Below, piece after piece: positions 57,526 to 64,000 of a DNA stretch of 64,000 nucleotides. The notes under the pieces are model-generated. The model did not search any database. It was not told the DNA's origin and saw only the letters and a program-made list of their open reading frames with translations. The position numbers were made by a program, and so were the translations under genes. Origin of the DNA: Clonostachys chloroleuca. Taxonomy: Eukaryota > Ascomycota > Sordariomycetes > Hypocreales > Bionectriaceae. The stretch lies in contig JBANAY010000003.1 in assembly GCA_037952775.1 (NCBI GenBank), positions 8,432,001 to 8,496,000 of the forward strand, read 5' to 3'. Within the stretch, counting starts at the first letter, position 1; the number at the start of each line of letters is the position of its first letter.

Positions 57526-58944
57526 ATGAGGCTATGGACTTCGAGTCGTCTGAGCTTACGCCACCCCGTCCTGCCACTTGCGCGGACGCCGGGTGCCGCG
57601 TTGCTGCAACGACGTTTCAACGGCACACATAGTGATGACCCAGTAGCCGGTCCCTACACTCCTCCAAGCCTCAGTCAAGCGAAATCGGGATGGATTTGGA
57701 AGGACCATTTCGCTGTCGGCCCGGCTAGGCGGTTCAACACCCTCCTCAACGACCTCCTGCCCGACGCTTTTATCCTTCATGACGGGTATAAGAAGGCGAT
57801 GCCTCAGGGCTCCCACCTTGTTTACTTCCCTATCCACGCTGCTCCGTCCAAGCTGGCCCCGGACGGTGCCGAGAGCCAGCATGTGCCTGGTGGGTTTGAC
57901 CTCACCAAGCCGGGGGCGACGAGGCTGTGGGTTGGGGGCTCGCTGACCTTCTTCGATGACTGGGCCCAACAGGTCCGGTGCTTCAAGCCTGGCGGGGGGA
58001 GCACCCCGTACCTCTGGACCTGCAGAGAGACGTTTGCCGGCATGAAAGTCCTCAAGCGTGGAGATGAGTCCAAGGCTGTGGTGGAGCTGAAGAGAACGTA
58101 CGGGACGGAGGAGGAGGGATTCAGAGAGGTGGGTGAAGAGCCGGTTGAAGAGCAGGTTTATATTGAGGAGACTAGGTTGCTGGCGTTTGTGCCTAATTTT
58201 GAGCCGAAGGCCACATCGTTTGGAAGTAAGTTCAAATATCTCGCTTACGGCCCTATCTCTTCTCCCAACATCTCGGACATGCTCACGATTTGATTGTTGA
58301 ATAGCCTGGGCTGAAACATAGTCGCTGACCAAAAGCAAAAACCTACAGCACCGGGAGAACCCGACTTCGAGTACAAGTTCACACCAACACCCGAGCAGCT
58401 GTTCCAGTTCTCGGCGCTGACGAACAACGCGCACTTCATCCACCTGGACCGAGAGAAGGGGATCGTCCATGGCCCGCTCACTCTGGCGCTCATGCTGCGG
58501 ACCCTCACTCACGCTGTGCACGGCCCGACCGGTACTGTGTCTGACGTGCTGAAGATTTCGTATAGGAACCTTTGCCCGCTCTACGTGGGGCAAGAAGCTA
58601 CGATTTGCTTGCGCAAGCGGCCAGAGGAGATGGAGAAGAGCCCAGAGGAGATGGAGAAGCATCCCAAGGAGGTAGAGAAGACTCTCAATGGGATAGAGAA
58701 GAGCCTTGAGGAGAGAAGAAAGAGTACTGAGGAGACAAAGAATAGTCCTGAGGAGAAGGAATCCATCTCGGTATGGGACGTCTGGATCCAGGAGCCGGGC
58801 GGAGGTATGGCCGTGAAGGCCACCGCTCATGTTCGGACAGCACCGGCTCAGCCTCCCAAGGCAAAGAAATACCCCGAGTCAGACCGGGTAACCAAAGAGA
58901 TATCACCGCAAGGGCAGGCCCAATGGACCAAGGCCAGAACATGA
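57526..58944 (+). CDS. HTD2: Mitochondrial HTD2-type 3-hydroxyacyl-thioester dehydratase
   Basis: Exons 57526-58225 and 58349-58944, a 123-nt intron (GTAAGT...CTACAG), about 431 residues. The first 35 residues are Arg/Ser/Leu-rich with LLQRRFNGT, a likely mitochondrial presequence. The N-terminal hot-dog-like half is followed by a catalytic hot-dog segment, FSALTNNAHFIHLDRE then VHGPLTLALML, as in yeast Htd2 and human HTD2. The reaction is dehydration of 3-hydroxyacyl-ACP in type II mitochondrial fatty-acid synthesis, which feeds lipoate synthesis. Between the last strands of the hot-dog fold an insert of seven seven-residue repeats, mostly Glu and Lys, is present. The enzyme family call is firm; the insert makes activity less certain. 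Confidence 0.82.
58621..58767 (+). repeat. Seven 21-bp coding repeats (heptads PEEMEKS-like)
   Basis: In-frame units read PEEMEKS, PEEMEKH, PKEVEKT, LNGIEKS, LEERRKS, TEETKNS and PEEKESI. The first two are nearly identical at DNA level and later ones have drifted. Confidence 0.9.
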
Positions 58945-59224
58945 TGAATGCCGAAAACGGACCCAAGCCTAGAGACCTGATGTATAAAAATTATCTTATT
59001 TGTATTGTTTTCATGCCCACAAAGGTGGGAATGAAGGATGTGGACATTTTGAGGCTGCCATGTAATAAAAGGCCTAATCTAGTACAATAGCTTGTATAAC
59101 ATATGGATAATAAAAACATAAGGGAATATGCAGTTCATTTACACCAATACAGTCCCAGTCCGTCCGTCACTCCTGAATCCAGAATATTCTTCCCTCCCCA
59201 TTTTCCTATAAATCTTATCCAAAA

Positions 59225-62200
59225 TCAGTCGGCGAAGCCAAACACTTCACCGACGGACAAGGTGTTGCCTCGCACACCCAGCAGAGCAACCCAGATGCCC
59301 AGGACGTCAACGACCAGGAGGAGCAGGGCGCCCATCATGAATCTGGGGTTGAACACGCGGTACAGCATGAGGTGGCGCCTCAGCCAGCCGGCAAAGGCCA
59401 TGGAGGCGAGGGCCTCGACGGCGTAGTAGGCGACGAAGGCGCCCAGCCCCCGCGAGACGGAGTCCAAGACGCCCTTTTGCTTGGGACCGACGCCCCACAG
59501 GCTGGTGACGAGGGGCACGCTGGCGGCGGCGATGATCTGCGGGCCGAACGTGTTGAGGGCCATGATGAGCGGGGTCCAGGGGTAGCGGATCGTCTCGAGG
59601 GGGATGAAGGCGGCGTCCCACTGGAGGCTCGCCAGGGTGGCCTGGTGGCCTGTGCGGAAGTAGTAGAAGTTGCCGAGCATGGCGAGCATGACGGGGCCGA
59701 TGGCCTCGGACTTTATGCCTAGGCGGTCCACGATCTCGGCGAGGGCGAGGATCTGCCATAGCATCAGGCCCAGGGAGCCGATGCCCATGGGCTTCGTTAC
59801 GACGGAGATCCCGACGACGAGGTTGAGGATGAGGATTAGGTATCGAGCGCCGTGTGCGTTTCCATAGCCGAGGATGGTGACGCGGGCTTGGGGCTGCTTA
59901 GAGCCAGGGACTTGCGGGGCGGTTGAGACGACCTCTACACAGGGAGGTGCCCAGATGAAGGCTGTAGAGCCGGCGATGAAGCCAACGGCGAGTCCGAGCT
60001 GTGCGACGTATCTGCCGAAGGATTTGAGAATCTCGGACGAAACACGACCGACGAGCCACTCTCCATTGTCAGCAGCATCGATGATCCAGTAGGCGGCTGC
60101 GGTGAACAGTCCGAATCGGAAAACTCCGGTTACCCAGGTGGGCATAAGTCCAGCCCATGATTTGCTGGGGGTGATGAAGGACTTGACGATGCTGGGTAGC
60201 GCCAGGCTGACGATGACGGGAATGGCAAGTTGCCAAGGAGCAGATGTGGAGGATGTCGTAGAGGCGTAGTAGGTGGATGTGCAGAAAGGCATCTGCTCCT
60301 CGCGGCACAGCTTGGAAAAGGAGGCAAGCCTGCTAAGGATTATAAAGGAAATCGAGTGGTATATCGCGAGAGTTCGGTCGACTGTTGATTCGAGCCGGAA
60401 TGACTTCACGACACTCACAACGCCGAAAGTGGTAATAAAGAAGAGAAGAATGGAGTCTTCCCAGACTGTGAATGAATTCGAGGCAAAGCCGATCGATTGG
60501 CCTAGAGTGAACACAAATGCCATCCAGCCCCAGATGTTGTCTGGCACGATGTTGAGCAGAGTCTTGCCGACCTGGTGCAGTGTTTTGGTCATATGGAACA
60601 CCGAGACAACAAGGCCTATGAGCAGCGTAGTCGTTCCTCCTGAAACTAGGGCCTCCATTGGTTCCTTTCGAACAAAGGCAACGCCGAAGGAGACTACCAA
60701 TGCAAGTATGACACGGAGATCCCAGACACCGGACACCAGGTCGCGGTGGAACTCAGGGTCACCAGATGTATCGGGGTCCTCCCCACTCTTGACACCAAGA
60801 AGCTCCAGCTGCTTCTCGGCAAAGTCAAGCTCGATGTCGTTTGTCACGGCGTAGTCTTCATCCGGGTCGCGAGATGAGTACATGAGGAGCACAACTACAC
60901 CAACAGCAGCAACGACGACTCCAGCAATCATGCGCTTGACGTCGAATCGAGCCCAGAGTCCCTTGCACACCTGCAGAGTCTCCTCCTGAAATACCGTGAA
61001 CGCATTGTGTTCCTCCTGACTACCCGAAGCGAGGGCCAGAGCCCGTTGCCAGAGCTGAGAGGGAGAATTCTCCTCAGTGCTCTGTGTCATGCCTCGGGCC
61101 TCGAAGTAGGAGGCTTGATATCGTTCGATTCCTGCAGCAGCCACCCGCGAGGCGGCAGCCAAACTCTTCCAGTTGTTGTTCTTTGGCCCAATAAAGGCCT
61201 CCTCGATGGGCCGTCCTAGGTTGTTGTAGGGAATGGGGACGCCGAGGAGGAGAGAAAGAGTAGGTACAAGATCGATCTGGTTTACCCGGTGGCTCTTTGC
61301 CGTCGCGGGAGGAATCTCGAACGCAGGATCGGTGCGGCCAAAGACCGGGCGCTTGGAGTACATCCAGAGGGCAGCCTCAACCTCGTCATCGCTCTCGCCG
61401 CCATGATCTCCCTTGCTGTCCATTCCATGATCACCCATGACCACCAGCAGAGTATCATCATCGATAGAAGCAGCAAGCTTGCGCACAAACTCGTCCATCT
61501 GCTTCAACTTGTTGGTCATGGCAGCGTGGTCCGGCCCATAGCGGTGGCCTGCGTGATCGACTCCGAGACAGTGTCCGATGAGCAGGTCCCACTGATCCTT
61601 TTGCTTGCGACTGGACTCAATGAGAGGGAAGATGTTGTCGATGACGCCGTTGTCAACCGTATGAAGATCCCAAACGTTGAAACTGTCGTAGGCCTTGCTT
61701 ATGTTCGCCTCGAAGTACTCAGGAAAAGCGCCCACCACGTATCGTCGCCCAGATGTGCGATCTTCTTGCCGGCGTCTCGGAGCTGCATGAGAAGGTTGTC
61801 TTCGTCGATGGCCGTACCAGCAAAGTTGCTGCCGGCATCCATGAAGGTGGGGAGCGTGCCAGTCGTGAGACCCTTGATGCGCTGCAAGGTGGTCGTCGGG
61901 GGGTCGGCGATGAAGGGACGGAGGAAGGCATTGCTGGGACTCTGAACGGATGATTCGTAGAGGAACGGGAAAGCGTTGTGGAAAGCGTGAGCTTGGTCTT
62001 CGGCGAAGGGCACGGTAAAGTCGTAGCGCAGCGCATCAATGAGAACTACCACGGCGCGGTCGAAGGTCTTGGGATGCCAGCAGCCCTGGTCTACGTTCAG
62101 AGGGGCCTTGGACGAGGCGCTGTCGGCGATTGGAGGGGCGTCGCACTTGGAGATGTCGGGGAGCATCAGCCGGGTCAACAGGAAGCCGCTGGTGAAGAGG

Positions 62201-62481
62201 TAGATGGCAAGGGCATGGATAGCCAGGACCCAAGTCCAGAAAGCAAAGGTCCAATTCCATTTGCGCTCGAAGCCGCGCTTCCGTGCGGTGTCAATCTTGC
62301 CCTGCTGCTCCTCAAGCTTGTCGAGGCGCTTTTGCTCGTCTCGCGTGGCCTGGCCACTGGCGCCGGCGGCCTGGGCCTTATTCTTGTCGGCCTCTCGCTT
62401 CGCTTTGGCCCATTGCTTCTGAATGGCTTTGAACTCGGGGTTGGGCGGCTGGGCCTTGGGCTTGGGCGTGCGTTGAGACAT
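59225..62481 (-). CDS. GPI13: GPI ethanolamine phosphate transferase 3
   Basis: Apparently one exon: with one added base, 62481-59225 is a frame of about 1085 residues, normal for Gpi13/PIG-O. It adds ethanolamine phosphate to the third mannose of the GPI precursor in the ER, the group later joined to proteins. The N-terminus is cytosolic and charged, then one membrane helix (FAFWTWVLAIHALAIYLF). The lumenal alkaline-phosphatase-like domain has VVLIDALRYDF, HCLGVDHAGHRYGP and GDHGMDSKGDHGG as metal and substrate sites. The C-terminal half holds ten or more membrane helices. The frame breaks after GDDTW, where minus-strand TGGTGGGC should be TGGGTGGGC (plus strand 61735-61736); continuing gives VGAFPEYFEANIS. 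The gene is essential in yeast, so a base missing from the sequence is likelier than a mutation. Confidence 0.94.
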
Positions 62482-63341
62482 CCTTCGACATCAGCTCGTT
62501 CAAGCCATCTAATTCGGGACGGGACGAGCTGATGACACAGTGTGGGAGCTTCAATGGGGGGAGGGAGGGCAATGGCTGGCAGCAACGACGCGACGGGGGA
62601 AGCAATCGTCAAAGCTGCCTGCACCGACTGAGTCGTCGTCACAAGCTGAGTGAGGTAAAAGTTGTAGAGCGTCAATTACTTGTTGCTGTTTGCTCTATAA
62701 ACACACTTTCTAGTGGATCCGGCATGGCAGCGACGGCATGTGGGGACTGAACCAGATTTACGAGCTGGGACATTGATCTTCCATGTCACTTTGGCTGTAA
62801 CCCTTTTGGTTAAGCATGCTGCTTCTGATAGTTCATGGTATTGGCAAGAGGATGCGAGAGACAGTCGACTACAGGAATGCTCCATTCCAGTGGCTGGCAG
62901 ATCCAAGCTAGCATGACACAAGCGAATGTGTAATAGATGGTATCCGACAAATCATTGGATCCTATGTATTTGAAGTCCCCAGACGGAAGAGGTCGCTGCT
63001 GTGCGACATCATTCACTGCTTCTGTTCGTGTCTGGCTTGCAAATTTCCATTGACCGATCATGAATCAACTATTACTGGGATGCCGGTGACGCACTGGTCC
63101 GTCAGACACGCGCCCTGGGCTCTCGTCCCGTCTAAACTAAAATACATGACAACAAATCTGTGTTCATACAAGCAACCGCCAACTCCGTAAACAGGCAATC
63201 AGCGACGAGATCGCCATCCTTCAGACAGTCATTACAAGCGAGGGTATCGGAAAAAGAAATCAAATGGCTTTTCATCATCAGTGGGCAAGGGGATGGACTT
63301 TCACACCGTTCATTGGTCATGGGATGGGGGCAACATGAGCA
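62482..63341. other. Intergenic, no gene seen
   Basis: GPI13 promoter side and the 3' flank of the partial gene at the right edge. No domain-bearing frame. Confidence 0.5.
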
Positions 63342-64000
63342 TCACGGATAGTCTTCCCACCCTCCACCGCCACAGTCTCCGTCCCCTTCTACCTCTACTG
63401 TCGTCTCGAGAGCCTCCTTACCTTGCCGGATCATGTCCTGGAGCTGTTTGTTGAAGGCTTCCATGCGGAAATCAGTCTCGTCGTCTTCCTGTTTGCGCCT
63501 GGCGGCAAGCTGTCTTGCCTCGGCCGAAAGGCGAGGACTGCCGTTGGCGCCTTGATTAAACGACGTGCCTCGAGGTGACGCTATTGATGCAGCAGAGTTC
63601 GTCCGTCGGTGCGAAGGTGTTGTGACGACGACGCCTGTTTGTGAACGAGGGCGACGGGAGGAATGATTTCGGGGGACAGAGAAGGAAGCTGAAGGAGGAG
63701 CAGGATTGGGAATTTTCGTTGGGGACGGGGATCGCGGGGAGGCATAGGAAGCCGTTGATGCAGGCCGAGATTCCGCGAGTGTGGGCACGGCTGTGTTCAG
63801 CGGCCCCAAGCCGATGGTGGAACGACGGTTGGTCGGCGTGCTGATTCGGCGCCCTGTAGCAGCTGAAGGGCCATGATTTCGATTCCTAGGAGTCTGTCTC
63901 TGCTGGGTATGAATGGAGGCTCGGGGTGTTGATGATGGTGTGCCAGATTTGCCAATCATGACCCAGTTCCTGTTCAGCTCGTCGGCGGGGCCGGTCTGAC
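63342..64000 (-). CDS. Unidentified protein, C-terminal part (5' end outside window)
   Basis: The frame is open from the right edge (QTGPADELNRNWV before the first Met at 63959) to a stop at 63342, so about 218 C-terminal residues are present. It is Ser/Pro/Arg/Thr-rich and disordered, with SPRSPSPTK and STPTNRRST that resemble kinase sites. It ends in a charged helix, EARQLAARRKQEDDE followed by FRMEAFNKQLQDMIRQG, that probably forms a coiled coil, then an acidic-Gly end. Such tails occur in microtubule and spindle-associated proteins, but nothing here allows a name. There is no evidence of a gene end upstream. Confidence 0.7.
   Translation of the reverse strand, partial: QTGPADELNRNWVMIGKSGTPSSTPRASIHTQQRQTPRNRNHGPSAATGRRISTPTNRRSTIGLGPLNTAVPTLAESRPASTASYASPRSPSPTKIPNPAPPSASFSVPRNHSSRRPRSQTGVVVTTPSHRRTNSAASIASPRGTSFNQGANGSPRLSAEARQLAARRKQEDDETDFRMEAFNKQLQDMIRQGKEALETTVEVEGDGDCGGGGWEDYP

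Noticed and set aside
57556..58830. 424-residue minus-strand frame over the HTD2-like gene
   Set aside because: It is the antisense shadow of the plus-strand gene, which has the real domain, splice sites and start.

Overview
The window reads as nuclear DNA of a filamentous ascomycete, most likely a Sordariomycete. Most genes are split by short introns (about 50-180 nt) that start GTAAGT/GTATGT-like, carry a CTRAC-like branch site and end YAG. The gene set also fits: a DUF3176 membrane protein, a tyrosinase, a sphingolipid C9-methyltransferase, a GT32 mannosyltransferase, PEX6 and a GPI-anchored wall protein. There is no operon structure, no intact transposon, no CRISPR array, and no RNA gene that I could support.

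Layout. 0-10.6 kb, almost all on the minus strand: a partial MDP-1-like phosphatase, a DUF3176 membrane protein with a late frame break, an F-box reading frame with an in-frame TAG, a secreted TAP-like alpha/beta hydrolase, a small Cys-rich protein, and a threonine aldolase. 10.6-19 kb: an ARL8 GTPase gene with a 20-nt exon, between two gene-free stretches of 3.3 and 4.4 kb. 19-30.3 kb: RNA polymerase I subunit RPA135, a secreted tyrosinase, a secreted zinc-knuckle protein with decayed ~100-bp repeats, and an ankyrin remnant. 30.8-43.4 kb, the densest part: an SH3BGR-like protein, PEX6, a b561-like membrane protein with a long Ser/Arg tail, and a GT32 enzyme. 43.4-54.8 kb: mostly gene-free, with a GPI-anchored Ser/Thr-rich protein and a small Cys-rich protein. 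54.8-64 kb: sphingolipid C9-methyltransferase, a mitochondrial HTD2-type dehydratase, the GPI ethanolamine-phosphate transferase GPI13, and the 3' part of an unidentified coiled-coil gene.

The genes look like unlinked housekeeping functions (Pol I transcription, peroxisome import, GPI and sphingolipid synthesis, mitochondrial fatty-acid synthesis, lysosome/vacuole traffic) mixed with secreted or surface proteins, rather than one cluster.

Two themes stand out. First, RPA135, PEX6 (twice) and GPI13 each lose frame at a run of G or C that is exactly one base short. Adding one base per site gives complete proteins of the expected size, so these are most likely consensus errors and the genes intact. 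Second, the zinc-knuckle gene is followed by four or five degenerate repeats with basic K-R/R-G junctions, like a Kex2-processed repeat precursor that is partly broken. This is the best candidate for something undescribed.
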